The translations under genes and the position numbers were made by a program. From contig NW_023602073.1 in NCBI RefSeq assembly GCF_014898055.3, forward strand, positions 26,795,666 to 26,859,665: a DNA stretch of 64,000 nucleotides, read 5' to 3'. This DNA comes from Talpa occidentalis (lineage: Eukaryota > Chordata > Mammalia > Eulipotyphla > Talpidae). Positions 10,153 to 20,967 of this stretch are shown piece after piece; position 1 is the first letter of the stretch; every line of letters starts with the position of its first letter. Below the pieces are notes generated by a model. It searched no databases and was not told the origin of the DNA. It was given only the letters and a program-made list of their open reading frames with translations.

Positions 10153-10280
10153 ATGTTAACTTTCTTCAGTGAGTTTTTCAGTTAAATCTTTACTCTCTCT
10201 CTTAGAAACATGAGTGATAATCTCACACCCCTTCAGATCAAAGATCTTAACCTCTCTTCTCCTGTTTTCCCCATGCATGG

Positions 10281-10531
10281 TCCATAAAAAATGTTCCATT
10301 ATGTTAAAAATGTTTGGTCTCAATAAAATAAAGCAAAAACAATATAAAGCCAAAGGATTATTTCTTAAAAATACAAACTCTAAAATATTTTAGCATCTCA
10401 AACTTAGTAACAACTGCCTGTCTTTAAAATTTTGGTGACCGTGGGCCCTCAGTCTTAAGTAATGGTTAAAATTAAACACTTTATCTATATAAGGATTTTA
10501 ACTTCTATCTCATTAAAAAATCTTGATAAAT
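10281..10531. other. AT-rich sequence, possibly ERV internal
   Basis: About 250 AT-rich bases following the ERV leader. No frame of note is open and no repeat is recognised. By position it may be decayed retroviral internal sequence. Confidence 0.3.
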
Positions 10532-10798
10532 GGGGCCTTCCTGGTAATACAGGGGTTGAAGTCTCAACACTGTTGAGCTATCTCAGGCCAGTACAGCAAG
10601 GGTTAGATCCTGGCTGGGGATTTGGCCCACATTACACAGCCAGCCTCTCCTGTCTCAGCCGTCTTCTCCCCTCAACAGCATGTTTCGGTAGATTGTCTGT
10701 TCTCACCACTCTCAGGTTGGTCTTTTCAACCCCACACATCTGGCTTACACCCTAGTTCTTATGTATATAAATAGATAAAAAACCTTTAAAAATAAATA
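10532..10798 (+). mobile_element. Diverged tRNA-derived SINE
   Basis: It starts GGGGCCTTCCTGGTAATACA, contains the conserved CTCCCCTCAACAGCATGT block in diverged form, and ends in an AATAAATAA-type tail. It is the most diverged SINE copy here, so probably among the oldest. I found no clear target duplication. Confidence 0.75.
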
Positions 10799-10836
10799 AT
10801 TTGACTTCTTAAAATTAACACATGGCCAAAATTTTA

Positions 10837-11131
10837 TTTTTATTTATTTTATTTTTTTTAAAGATTTATTTATTGATTGATTGATACAAGCACTGGGTAC
10901 AGTCAGAAGCGTGGGAGGGTGAGAGAATTCACCAGAGCCAGAGCGGGGAGCAGAACAGGCAGATTGATGAAATACACTGCTGAGGGGAGCAGCGGGCAGC
11001 AGGAGAGGTCTGCACGCTTTGTGGGACCCTCCTTCTGTGGCTGGGGAGCAGCCAGGGATTGAACCTGCACCACAGAGGCTGCGGGCAGCTTTGCAACCCA
11101 GCACTCAACCGCTGGGCCACTGGGGAGGCCC
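10837..11131 (-). mobile_element. tRNA-derived SINE, complete
   Basis: Minus-strand copy with full tRNA-like head and long A/T tail. A 14-bp target duplication, TGGCCAAAATTTTA, lies at 10823-10836 and 11132-11145. Confidence 0.9.
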
Positions 11132-11145
11132 TGGCCAAAATTTTA

Positions 11146-11499
11146 AATAAAAATCAAGAGATCTCTGTTTATCCTTGTCTCCTACCTCCGAGGATTAACT
11201 ATAAATGGCACATATACAAAACCCCCAATTTTGATCGTGATCTAAATTTGGTAAACTAGTGTAAATTCAATGGTTTAATTTAAAAGATACAAGTCTTTAG
11301 GTTTTAAGATTGGGTATTAATATTGAATGTTTAAATGTGTTTTCTTCAAAGGTAAAAATTGTGTTGTTCAACAAACACCGGTAATTAACTAAATTTCCTT
11401 TACAGAAAGAGGAACCCACTCTTAAAAATCTTTGTTAGTATAAATAAGTAATTATGTTATAAAGGTCTGTAAGTTTGTTAATCCTGTAAAAAGCTTTTT
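11146..11499. other. AT-rich unclassified sequence
   Basis: No gene, repeat or structure is visible. It lies between the ERV leader and a gag-like remnant, so may belong to the same provirus. Confidence 0.3.
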
Positions 11500-12135
11500 C
11501 TAAAACAATAAGTTCTTCATCCTGTGGGTAATAATCCTACCGCCCCTCAAAACAATTATAAAGAACAACTTAGCGCTCCCTTTACATGAGGGTGTTAAAA
11601 AACATTTACTGGACTCTTCTGAGTCTGACCCTGATCACAAGGCCTCTTCAGAGGCTAGTGATGGGAATTTTTTAATCAAGTAGAGGATGCTACAGCACCC
11701 TCCACCTGAACTCTCTAATAAGCTTCAAGAAATTCTTAGAGCATTTCAGTCTCTTGCCACTCATTCTAATTTGCCAATGTCTCAAGATTCTTGTCAGCAA
11801 AACTTAGTTAAAAAAATGCTTAAAGAAGGGCCTCCTTGGTAGTGCAGGGGGTTGAGTGCAGCAATGTGAGTCTGTCCGCAGACTCTGTATCTTTGGTTTG
11901 ATCACGACCGGCGGGGGAGGATATAAACTGCTGCTCCCCTCAGCAGTGTTTATTGTCAGTCTGCCTGTTCTGTTCCCCACTCTGTCTCTGGTGAATCCTC
12001 ACACCATCCTGCACATCTGGCCTACACCCCGGTTCTTCCATAAATAAATAAATATTTAAAAAATGCTTAAAGAATGCCGTAAACGAGAGGGACATTTTAC
12101 ATTTCCTGTTAGTACAAAAAGGAGTTGTGTAACCC
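11500..12135 (+). pseudogene. Decayed gag-like ERV remnant, split by a SINE
   Basis: Short + strand frames (about 11560-11685, 11686-11827 and 12075-12135) are open over more codons than expected in AT-rich sequence and are charged and proline-containing. They are separated by a frameshift near 11575, an in-frame stop near 11685 and the SINE inserted at 11828-12057. The position, about 1.4 kb after the betaretrovirus-like PBS, fits gag. I recognise no diagnostic motif, so this is a tentative call. No intact product is possible. Confidence 0.35.
11828..12057 (+). mobile_element. tRNA-derived SINE inside gag-like remnant
   Basis: It begins GGGCCTCCTTGGTAGTGCAG and ends TAAATAAATAAATATT. A perfect 17-bp target duplication, AAAAAATGCTTAAAGAA, lies at 11811-11827 and 12058-12074. 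It is shorter than the other copies. Confidence 0.9.
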
Positions 12136-12190
12136 ATGATAATATCCCCTTTCCAATTTTTTAATTTAAATTTTATTTTTATATTCCCAG

Positions 12191-12923
12191 TGACACCGGA
12201 ATTGTCAGGCCTAGTCTCCCAGCCAGGAATGGATCCCAGGCTGCAGGGCAGCGCTGAGCCCCAGCCACTAGACCCCCAGGAGTTGGTGTCTCATGAAGCC
12301 GCAGCAGGAACTTCACAGACGCTCAGGCAAGTAAGCGAGAAGAGGCAGGTTCGTTTATAGAAAGAAAAAGTTTATTGAGGAGAAAAAGAGCAGAAATAAA
12401 GTGGGACTCCAGGCCAGGGAACCAGGCCAGGGAGGGGCAAGGAAGCCCAAGTGGAGTCGTGTCTCAGGGAATATATACCTTTTTCCCCTCATTATTCTAA
12501 AGCTCCACCAGTCTCTCTGTGATTGGTTAGTTCTCGGCTGTCTCACTTCATTTGCTACTGAGTGGGGGATCTTTACATTCCTTATCTAACAGTTTTCTCT
12601 TTCCCCATTTGTTGCATCTTTAAATTTATGGCCCAGTCCTCTGGATGGGCATCCCTGCATTGAAGTTAAACAGCTGCCCTTCTAATGTGTCCATAAATTA
12701 AACCACTCTCCATTTCCCCAATCTCCGCCTCCCTTTACCACCTGAAGGAAACCAGGACCAGCATTAACAATGTTGTCCTTTGTCCTGGGATGTTTGTTTT
12801 TCCTAGTGGAATGGGTTACTTTCCCTTGGTTGTCCTTATCTCTGAAGCCTCCCTAAATTCTTCAGAGGTCCCCTCCTGCACTGTCCCTAAAACTGCCTAA
12901 TTTCTAGCTTGCCCTGTGTCTCA
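12191..12923 (-). mobile_element. Solo LTR, family 1 copy 2
   Basis: Same LTR family and orientation as 627-1363. It starts TGAGACACAGGGC and ends CCGGTGTCA on the minus strand. A perfect 4-bp target duplication CCAG is at 12187-12190 and 12924-12927. The AATAAA (rc) is at 12371-12376 and the TATA motif at 12471-12479. The AT-rich sequence on its left (12159-12186) looks like an L1 tail, so it may have landed in the 3' end of the L1 that follows. Confidence 0.85.
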
Positions 12924-13075
12924 CCAGTACAATTACAACCCCCTTATTTTGACCCCAAGCCCTCCTTTCCCTGCCCCCCGCCCCCCATAGAGTGTCTCTG
13001 TTTCATAGTTGTTTGCTGATTTGAATATTTTCTTTCTTATAGTTATTCTTTTTCTGGGTTCCTTACTTAAGATTT

Positions 13076-16000
13076 CTAGATTCCTGCTATGAGTGAGACC
13101 ATCTGGTGTTTTTCTTTTTCTTTCTGGATTATTTTGCTAAGCATGATCCCTTCCAGATCCATCCATGTTGCTGCAAATTGCATGTGTTTATCTTTTTTGA
13201 ATGCTGAGTAATATTCCATGGTGTATATGTACCACATCTTCGTGATCCAGTCATCTATTTTTGGGCTTTTGGGTTGTTTCCAAAGCTTAGCTATTGTAAA
13301 TAGTGCTGCTATAAACATAGGGGTGCAGGTGCTCTTTGGAATTGCTGTTTCTGTGTTCTTTGGGTAAATACCTAGGAGTGAAATTGCTGGATCATATGGA
13401 TGCTCTATGTTTAGTAGGTCCAGAAATCTCCACACAGCTCTCCATAGTGGTTGGACCAGTTTGCACTCCCACCAACAGTGCAGGAGAGTTCCTTTTTCTC
13501 CACACCCTCGCCAACATTTGTTGTTGCTAGTTTTCTTAATATGTGCCATTCTCACTGGTGTAAGATGGTATCTCATGGTAGTTTTGATTTGCATTTCCCT
13601 GATTACAAGTGATGTTGAACATTTTTTCATATGCCTGTTGGCCATTTGCATTTCCTCTTCAGAGAAGTTTCTGTTTAGCTCTTCTGCCCATTTTTTGACT
13701 GGATTATTTCCTTTGTTTTTGTTGAGTCTCATCAGCTCTTTGTAGATTTTTGTCATCAGTCCTTTATCATTAGTGTTTGCAAAAATGTTCTCCCAGTCGG
13801 TGGGGTTTCTCTTTGTTTTTGTGATTGTCTCTTTTGCTGTCAGAAGCTCTTTAATTTGATGTAGTCCCAGCTGTTTATCTTTGCCTTCACTATCACTGCT
13901 TTGGGTGAAGTGTCTGTAAAGATGACTTTGATGTGCATATCATAGAGTGTTTCACCTATATTTCCCTTCTATGTATTTTATGGTTTCAGGTATTATGTCT
14001 AGTTCTTTAATCCATTTTGAGTTGGTTTTTGTGCATGGTGTTAGGTAGTAGTCAAGCTTCATTCTTTTGCATGTAGCGACCCAGTTTTCCCAGCACCATT
14101 TATTGAACAAACTTGCTTTGCTCCAATGCATATTCTTTGCTCCTTTGTCAAAGATTAGTTGACCATAAATCTGTGGGTTTATTTCTGGATTTTCTATTCA
14201 ATTCCATTGGTCTGTGTGTCTGTTCTTGCTCCAGTACCATGCAGTTTTGATGATTATGGCTTTGTAGCATAGTTTGAAGTCTGGGAGTGTGATGTCTCCA
14301 TTCCCTTCTTTATTTTTCAGGAGAGCTTTGTCTATTCGGGGTTTTTGGTGATTCCATATGAATTTCATCAATAATTGTTCTATTTCTTTGAAGAATAACA
14401 TTGCAATTTTTATTGGAATAGCATTGAATCTGTATATTGCTTTTGGTAGGATGGCCATTTTAATAATGTTTATTTTTCCAATCAATGAGCAGGAGATGTC
14501 TTTCCATTTCTTTGTGTCCTCTTCTATTTAACAGTGTTTTATAGTTTTCTTTGTATAGGTCCTTCACCTCTTTTGTTAAATTTATTCTCAAGTATTTGAT
14601 TTTTTTTGTTTTGATAACAAAAGGGATGGTTCTTTTGATTTCTTCTTCTTCAGATTTATTGTTTGTGTATAGGAAGGCTGCTGACTTTTGTGTGTTGATT
14701 TTGTATCCTGCCACTTTACTGAACTGATTGATGAGTTGAATTAGTTTTTCTGTGGAGTTTTTGGGGTTCTCTATGTATATTATCATATCATCTGCAAATA
14801 GCGAGAGTTTGACTTCTTCTTTTCCTATTTGGATTCCTTGTATGTCTTTCTCTTGTCTTATTGCTCTGGCTAGGACTTCGAGTATTATATTGAAAAGCAG
14901 TGGTGAGAGTGGACATCCTTGTCTTGTTCCAGATCTTAATGGGAATGCTTTCAGCTTTTCACCATTGAGAATGATACTGGCTGTTGGCTTGTCATAGATG
15001 GCCTTTATGATGTTGAGGTATGTTCCTTGTATCCCAAGAATTTCAAGGGCTTTTATCATGAATGGGTGTTGCACTTTGTCGAAAGCTTTCTCGGCATCTT
15101 TTGATATTATCATGTGGTTTTTATATTTGTTTTTATTGATGTGTTGGATAACGTTGATTGATTTTCGGATGTTGAACCATCCTTGTGTCCCTGGCATGAA
15201 TCCTACTTGGTCATGGTGAATTATCTTATGGATACATTGTTGGATTCTGATAGCGAAAATTTTATTAAGGATTTTTGCATCAGCATTCATTAGTGAGATT
15301 GGCCTGTACTTTTCTTTTTTTGTGTTGTCCTTGTTCAGTTTTGGTATTAGTGTAATGTTGGCTTCATAGAACGTGTTTGGTATTATCCCTTCCTTCTCAA
15401 TATTTTGGAAGAGTTTGTGAAGGATAGGCACTAATTCATTTCTGAACATTTGGTAGATTTCATTTGTAAATCCATCAGGTCCTGGGCTTTTGTTTTTGGG
15501 AAGGTTTTTGATTACCATTTCAATTTTGCTGCTTGTAATTGGTTAGTTTAGGTGTTCAATTTTTTTTTAAAGATTTATTTATTTATTTATACAAGCACTG
15601 GGCACAGTCAGAAGCGCGGGAGGGTGAGAGAATTCACCAGAGCCAGAGCGGGGAGCAGAGCAGGCAGAAGGACCGAGGTACACTGCTGAGGGGAGCAGCG
15701 GGCGGCAGGAGAGGTCTGCGCGCCATGTGGGACCCTCCTCTGGTGGCCGGGGAGCAGCCGGGGATCGAACCGGCGCTGCAGAGGCGGGCAGCTTCGCAAC
15801 CCAGCGCTCAACCGCTGCGCCACCGGGGAGGCCCTCAATTTTTTCTTTATCTAGCTTTGGGTGATTGTAGAGTTGTAGGAATTTGTCCATCTTCTCTAGA
15901 TTGTTGAACTTGTTTCCATATAACTGTTCATAGTAGTTTCTGATTATGCTTTTGATTTCTGCTGTGTATGTTGTGATTTCTCCTCTTTCATTTGTGATCC

Positions 16001-17250
16001 TGTTTATTTGTGCTTTCTCCCTTTTTTCTTTTGTGAGCCTGGCTAGGGGTTTGTCTATTTTATTTGTTTTTTTGAAGAACCAGCTCTTGGTTTCATTGAT
16101 CTTTTGGAATTTTGGTTTTTTTTTTATTTAGTTTTGATTTCATTTATTTCTGCTTTGGTTTTTATTATTTCTTTTCTTCTACTAGTTTTGGGTTTTTTTG
16201 TTGTTCTTTTTCTAGTTCTTTGAGCTTTGAGATTAGGTTGTTTCTTTGAGTTCTTTCTTGTTTCTTGATGTGAGCCTCTATTGCTATATATTTTCCTCTT
16301 ATTACTGCTTTTGCTGCATCCCATACATTTAGGAAATTGGTGTCCTCCTTGTCATTCAATTCAAAGAATTTTTTAATTTCTTCTTTAATCTCCTCATTAG
16401 TCCAGTGGTCTTCTAATAGTGTGGGTTTCAATCTCCATGAGGTAGGAGAGTGCCTTGCCTTCTTTTTTATGGTTTATTTCTAGTTTGATGCCTTCATGGT
16501 CAGAAAAGATGCTTGGTATGATTTCAATCTTGGTGTATCTGTTGATGTTTGTCTTGGGTCTCAGTATGTGATCGATCCTGGAGAATGATCCGTGTGTGCT
16601 TGAGAAAAATGTTTACTTAGATTTTTTTGGGTTTAGTGTTCTATAGATGTCTGTTAAGCCCAAGCGCTCTAGAACCTTATTTAGAGCTTTAGTGTCTTTA
16701 CTTATCTTTTGTCTCCTTGATCTATCCATTGTTGATAGTGGTGTGTTGAAGTCTCCCACTACGTATGTGTTTTCTCTGATGTCTGTTTTCAAAGATGACA
16801 ATAGTTGTCTGATATATTGTGGTGCTCCTTCGTTTGGTGAATATATTTAATGAGTGTTATTTCTTCTTGAAGTATTTTCCTCTTGATCATAATGTAGTGA
16901 CCATTGGGGTCTCTTTTTACCTTGTTGAGTTTGAAATGTTTTACCTGATATAAGTATAGCTGTTCCTGCTTTCTTTTTTGGTCCATTTGCTTGTAGGATT
17001 GTTTTCCATCCTTTAACTTTGAGCCTATTTTTATCTTTTGTAGCTAAATGTGTTTCCTGGAGAAAGCAAAAGGTTGGGTTTTATTTCTTAATCCAGCCTG
17101 CAACTCTGTGTCTTTTTATTGAAGAGTTTAGTCCATTTACATTTAGAGTTAATATTGATATGTTAGCATCTGTATTTGCCATTGTGTTTGTCTTTCCTTT
17201 GATTTTTATTTATTTATTCTTTTAATAACTTTTTTTTTGGCCTTCTTTCA
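13076..17250 (-). pseudogene. L1 ORF2 (endonuclease-reverse transcriptase), broken
   Basis: ORF2 encodes the endonuclease and reverse transcriptase that copy L1 RNA into DNA. The endonuclease motif GDFN is seen at 16756-16745. The inter-domain linker lies at 16431-16165. The longest RT piece (15518-14460, 352 codons) has the [10 protein letters not shown] block and the catalytic FADD at 14798-14787. The C-terminal Cys-rich segment (CxxxC, then HCWWEC, about 13516-13463) is in the last piece (13756-13076), which ends at a natural-looking stop. A SINE at 15566-15834 separates linker from RT, and frames shift near 14470 and between 14198 and 13756. No functional enzyme is possible. Confidence 0.85.
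15566..15834 (-). mobile_element. Young tRNA-derived SINE inside L1 ORF2
   Basis: Minus-strand copy whose head (GGGCCTCCCCGGTGGCGCAG) has clean A box (TGGCGCAGCGG) and B box (GGTTCGATCCC). A 10-bp target duplication TCAATTTTTT lies at 15556-15565 and 15835-15844. It postdates the L1. Confidence 0.92.
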
Positions 17251-17253
17251 TTG

Positions 17254-18500
17254 TTATTCGTCCCTCTGAGGTTCTGGCTTTAGGACTCCTTGTAGTATTT
17301 TTTGGAGTGGGGGTTTAGTCGTAATGAAATAACAGAGTTTCTGTTTGTCTGGGAAGGTCCTTATTTTTATTTCATAGAGGAAGGAGAGCTTTGTGGGATA
17401 GAGTATTCTTGGTTGGCATCTGTTTTCTTGGAGTCTGTTGACTATGTCCCTCCACTCTCTCCTTGCCCATAGTATTTCTTCGAAGAAGTCTGATGTCAGT
17501 CTGATTGGTTTTCCTTTGAATGTTATTTGTTTCTTCCCTCTTGTCAGCTTCATTATTTTTTCCTTGTCTTAGATTCTTGGGAGCTTTACTATTATGTGTC
17601 TTGCTGTATTTTCCCTTTTGTCGTGGAAGTTTGGTGTTCTTCTTGCTTCTTGTATATCAATTTTCATCTCCTTCTTCATGTTTGGGAAGTTTTCTTCAAT
17701 TATACCCTTGAATATTTTCTCTGTTCCTACATCTCTCTCTCTCCTTCTGGGATTCCTATAACTCTTATGTTTCCTTTCCTCATGGAGTCAGATAGTTCCC
17801 AAAGTCTTTCTTTAGTCTTTGTCCTTCGTACTTCCCTTTCCTTTTCTGTTTTGGTTTTTTTTATTTCTGTGTCTTCAAGAGTACTTATTTGTTCTTCCAT
17901 TTCATCTATTCTGCTTTCATTGCTTTTCCCAGAGTTCTTTAGTGCCTCCATTAATTCTTTGATCTCCTGCATTTCTTTTACTTCCCTCTTTAGGGACTCA
18001 ATTTCATTTTTTTTTAAAAAGAGGCATGTATTTTTATTTATTTATTTGTTTGTTTATTTATACATGCGCTGTATAAATAATATGTCAGAAGCGCAGGAGG
18101 GTGAGAGAATTCACCAGAGCCAGAGCGGGGAGAAGAGCAGGCAGAAGGACCAAAGTACAATGCTCAGGGGAGCAGCGGGCGGCAGGAGAGGTTTGCGCGC
18201 CATGTGGGAACCTCCTCCTGTGGCCGGGGAGCAGCCGGGTAACGAACTGGCTCAGCAGAGGCTGTGGGCAGCTTTGCAACCCAGTGCTCAACTGCTGCGC
18301 CACCGGGGACGCCCTCAATTTCATTCTTCTGAGTGTTGTTTTCCTTAATTACTTCCATCAGTTTTTTCATTACGGTAGTTTTAACTTCTTTTTCTGGAAG
18401 GCTCAGAAGTTCTTCCAATTCACCATAGTTGCTAGCTGGTGGGTGGTTTTTTTTTTTATTGTGCTGTGTATTTTTTCTGAGGCGATGTTACTTTGCTTGT
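17254..18500 (-). pseudogene. L1 ORF1 (RNA-binding protein), broken
   Basis: ORF1 protein forms trimers through a coiled coil and binds L1 RNA. The N-terminal part (about 18418-18326) is cut by a SINE at 18009-18313. The next piece (17972-17727) is a charged, heptad-rich coiled-coil segment that ends in RVIGIPEGE (17765-17739), the typical start of the RRM domain. The C-terminal domain follows in another frame at 17553-17254. It ends just before ORF2, as in intact L1s. Confidence 0.75.
18009..18313 (-). mobile_element. tRNA-derived SINE inside L1 ORF1
   Basis: A 12-bp target duplication CTCAATTTCATT lies at 17997-18008 and 18314-18325. The tail is longer than usual and contains an extra GTATAAATAATAT segment near 18070. 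Confidence 0.92.
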
Positions 18501-18729
18501 AGTTTTTCTTTTCCCTGCTGCCTGTCTTCTAATTTGCCTTATGCATTGGGACACTGTGCTGCTGGTACTAGCTGGCATCTGTTTGGTGTGTTCGTTCTTT
18601 CGAGAGTTTCAGAAACTGGCAATCCAAACGAGTCAAAATATGTTATGCCAGAAGTCTAGTGAGGCAGTGGTACTTTGAGTATGTTAATGATCACTGTCAC
18701 AGAATCTCCCCTCCTTCTGTGTTTACTTA

Positions 18730-19757
18730 CAAAAGTGCATCTTGAAGTCCCACAGACTTCCCTGGAGGTGGGGCACCTGGATTGCACTCTGAGTTCCAAA
18801 TCTCTGTATCCTCCTCTGGGCGCCGACTTCCTGCCAGGTGGGACCGTGCTTGTGGGGGCCTTCAGCTCTCCTCTCACTGCACAGGGAACCTGCTCCCTCT
18901 GGCTCCACGGGGAGTTTTCTGCCAGATTCAAGCAGTCTTTATTGAAGAAAGGTCCCTGTTCTAAAATGGCGCTTTGGAGACAGGCACACTCTTCTGCATG
19001 CCCAGTCTGCCCTGGCCGTGGGTGTCTGCTCCCATTCTGGGTTTGGACTGCTGGCCTGAAGGGGCCTGGTGTGGGCAAACTTCCCAGCTCCCCTCTGGCT
19101 CCTCTGGGAGACTTCTGCCGGTTTCAAGCAGTCTTTACTGAAGAAAGGTCCCTATTCTAAAATGGCGATTCGGATACAGGCACACTCTTCCAGGCGCCCA
19201 GTCTGCCCCGGCCCTGGGTGCCCGCTCCCCCTCTGGGTTCAGACTGCTGGCCAGAAGGGGTCTGGCCTGGGCGAACTTCCAAGCTCACGTCTGGCTCCTT
19301 TGGGAGTCTTCTGCTGGCCTCAAGCAGTCTTTACCGAAGAAAAGTCCCTATTCTACAATGGCAACTCGGAGAGAGACACACTCTCCCACGCACCGGGTTG
19401 GCCCCATCAGTGGGTGCCCGCTCCTTCCCTGGGCTCGGACTGCTGGCCAGAAGGGGCCTGGCCTGGGCCAACTTCCCAGCTCACCTCTGGGTCCTTATGG
19501 AGCCTTTTGCTGGTTTCAAGCAGTCCTTATTGAAGAAAGGTCCCTATTCTAAAACGGCAATTCAGAGATAGGCACACTCTTCAGTGCGCCTGGTCTGCCC
19601 CAGCTGTGGGTGCCCGCTCCCATATCTGGGCTCGGACTGCTGGTCAGAAGGGGCCTGGCTTGGGCGAACTTCCCAGCTCACTTCTGACTCCTCTGGGAGC
19701 CTTCTGCCCCATTCAAGTAGTCTTTACTGAAGAAAGGTCCCTATTCTATGGGATGTT
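18730..19757 (-). repeat. Tandem monomers of the L1 5'UTR, about 196 bp
   Basis: The phrase TCAAGCAGTCTTTA recurs at about 18928, 19124, 19319, 19516 and 19713, giving periods of 195-197 bases: four complete monomers and part of a fifth, with a diverged piece before 18928. Just after each phrase is AAAATGGCG (18963-18971 and 19159-19167) or a decayed form of it (about 19354 and 19551). On the L1 sense strand this is CGCCATTTT, a YY1-type core. Such promoter monomers are well known in mouse L1s. Here they point to a promoter for this L1 lineage. Confidence 0.8.
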
Positions 19758-20634
19758 GGTGATTTTTTTCTGGTCTCTAGGTGGCACCAGAGATCTCTCC
19801 TAGTGTCCTTGGGGAGCTGTTTTTTTACTCCGTGGGACAGGGGAACAGAGTGGGAGTGGTGGGGAAAGCCTCAATGGCTTTGGGGTGCTGTGTCTACCTT
19901 GTGCCCCACCATCGTGGGGATCCAACACCCCAAATTTCGTGCCCTGGGTCTCAGTTCCAGAGACCTCAGGTCCAGGACGTGGCCTGTAGCCCAGTGCAGT
20001 ATCCACAGAAATGGAGTCTTTTGCACCCCGCTCCCTTTGCGGGCGCCTGGTTTCTGATTACTCAGTGAGGGACGTTCACCTTAGAGGGCGCCTGTGCGTC
20101 TCCGTGCAAGCCTAGGTCACAGGCATGGGGACCTGGGCAGCCGAGATCTGCGTATCATTTTCAAGGGCACCGCTTTTCCAAAGAAGCTTACCGGCTGGCC
20201 TGGGGCTGTTTGTAGGTCTCCGGGAATCTTTGTTTTTTTCTATTGGCTACTGGAGCCAATCGCTTACCTCCATAGTGAATTTTGCAGGGTTCTCCACAGC
20301 TCCAGTTCACAGGGTGTGGTGGCTGAAATAGTTACTTTCCACTCAAAGTCCCTCTTGATGAATAGTTTGCTCTTCTTGGTTGTTTTTATTCTCATTTCTG
20401 TGGATCGGAGAGTGCTGACTTTGAGGGTAGGGGAGGGTAGCAGGGTTCTGAGCTATCCACCCCTTCTAGTTCTCTTTTATGGTAACATTCTTCTTCAGGC
20501 AGTTTGCTGGAGTCACCCGTTTATCTTCTGTTTACCAGTTCTTACTGGGCCCAGCTGCTTTTCCTCCCCATTAACTTTTCTTTAATGGGAGATCTAACTT
20601 GCAGCGTTTCCTCGCGGCCATGTAGATCTGCCCA
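19758..20634 (-). mobile_element. L1 5'UTR, non-repeated 5' part
   Basis: This part of the L1 leader lies upstream of the monomers on the minus strand. It is moderately GC-rich without a tandem period. The 5' end near 20634 reads ACATGGCCGCG, a degenerate form of the YY1 site found at L1 starts. Confidence 0.55.
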
Positions 20635-20671
20635 CAGAAAAACAGGATTTAAGCCTCCTTCCATATTTTTT

Positions 20672-20928
20672 AATATTTAATTTTTTTTATTTATACAAGC
20701 ACTGCGTACAGTCAGCAGTGCGGGAGGGTGAGACAAGTCACAATAGACAGAGGTGGGAGCAGTATAGGCAGACTGACAAACACACTGCTGAGGTGAACAC
20801 AGGGAGAGGCAGGAGAGATCTGCCCACCATATGGGAACCTCAGTGGTGGCCAGGGATCCAAACGGTGCTGCAGAGACTCCAGGAAGCGTCAAGCCCAGCA
20901 CTCGACCACAAAGCCACTAGGGAAGCCC
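20672..20928 (-). mobile_element. Old diverged SINE next to the array
   Basis: Minus-strand copy running from an A/T tail to GGGAAGCCC at 20928. It is clearly more diverged than the copies in the L1, with only a blurred flank match. About 40 bases separate it from the first array sequence. Confidence 0.8.
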
Positions 20929-20967
20929 TCAAAGTTTCTATTTTTAAGGAATTAAGTTGTAGCATCT

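Larger units (their letters stand above)
6629..10280 (+). repeat. Tandem segmental duplication, copy B
   Basis: This is the second copy of the 2983-6628 segment. Its first ~160 bases (6629-6790, the SINE part) are much more diverged from copy A than the rest: many substitutions and indels, for example GCAGTAAGCTGCCGTC in place of GCAGGAGAGGTCTGCGCGCC. After about 6800 the copies are nearly identical. Copy B continues past CCATGCATGG at 10280 into unique sequence, so it holds the original right flank. Confidence 0.9.
12928..20634 (-). mobile_element. Near full-length L1, minus strand, inactive
   Basis: Reading the minus strand from 20634 there is a 5'UTR with tandem monomers, ORF1, ORF2 and a 3'UTR with a G-rich tract (rc of CCCCCCGCCCCCC near 12980). 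The 5' end GGGCAGATCTACATGGCCGC has the look of an L1 start. Two SINEs interrupt it (15566-15834 and 18009-18313), and ORF2 has frameshifts and stops. The 3' boundary is unclear because no poly(T) run directly follows the solo LTR; the tail may be the AT-rich 12159-12186, with the LTR inserted inside the L1. Confidence 0.85.

Noticed and set aside
14752..15219. Plus-strand ORFs opposite the L1 reverse transcriptase
   Set aside because: They are shadows of the minus-strand ORF2.
17527..18348. 273-codon plus-strand ORF
   Set aside because: It is antisense to L1 ORF1 and runs into an inserted SINE; low-complexity F/S/L-rich translation.
18675..19571. Overlapping plus-strand ORFs with repeated peptide pattern
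   Set aside because: They are translations of the L1 5'UTR monomers, antisense to the L1, and the repeat pattern reflects the DNA tandem repeat.
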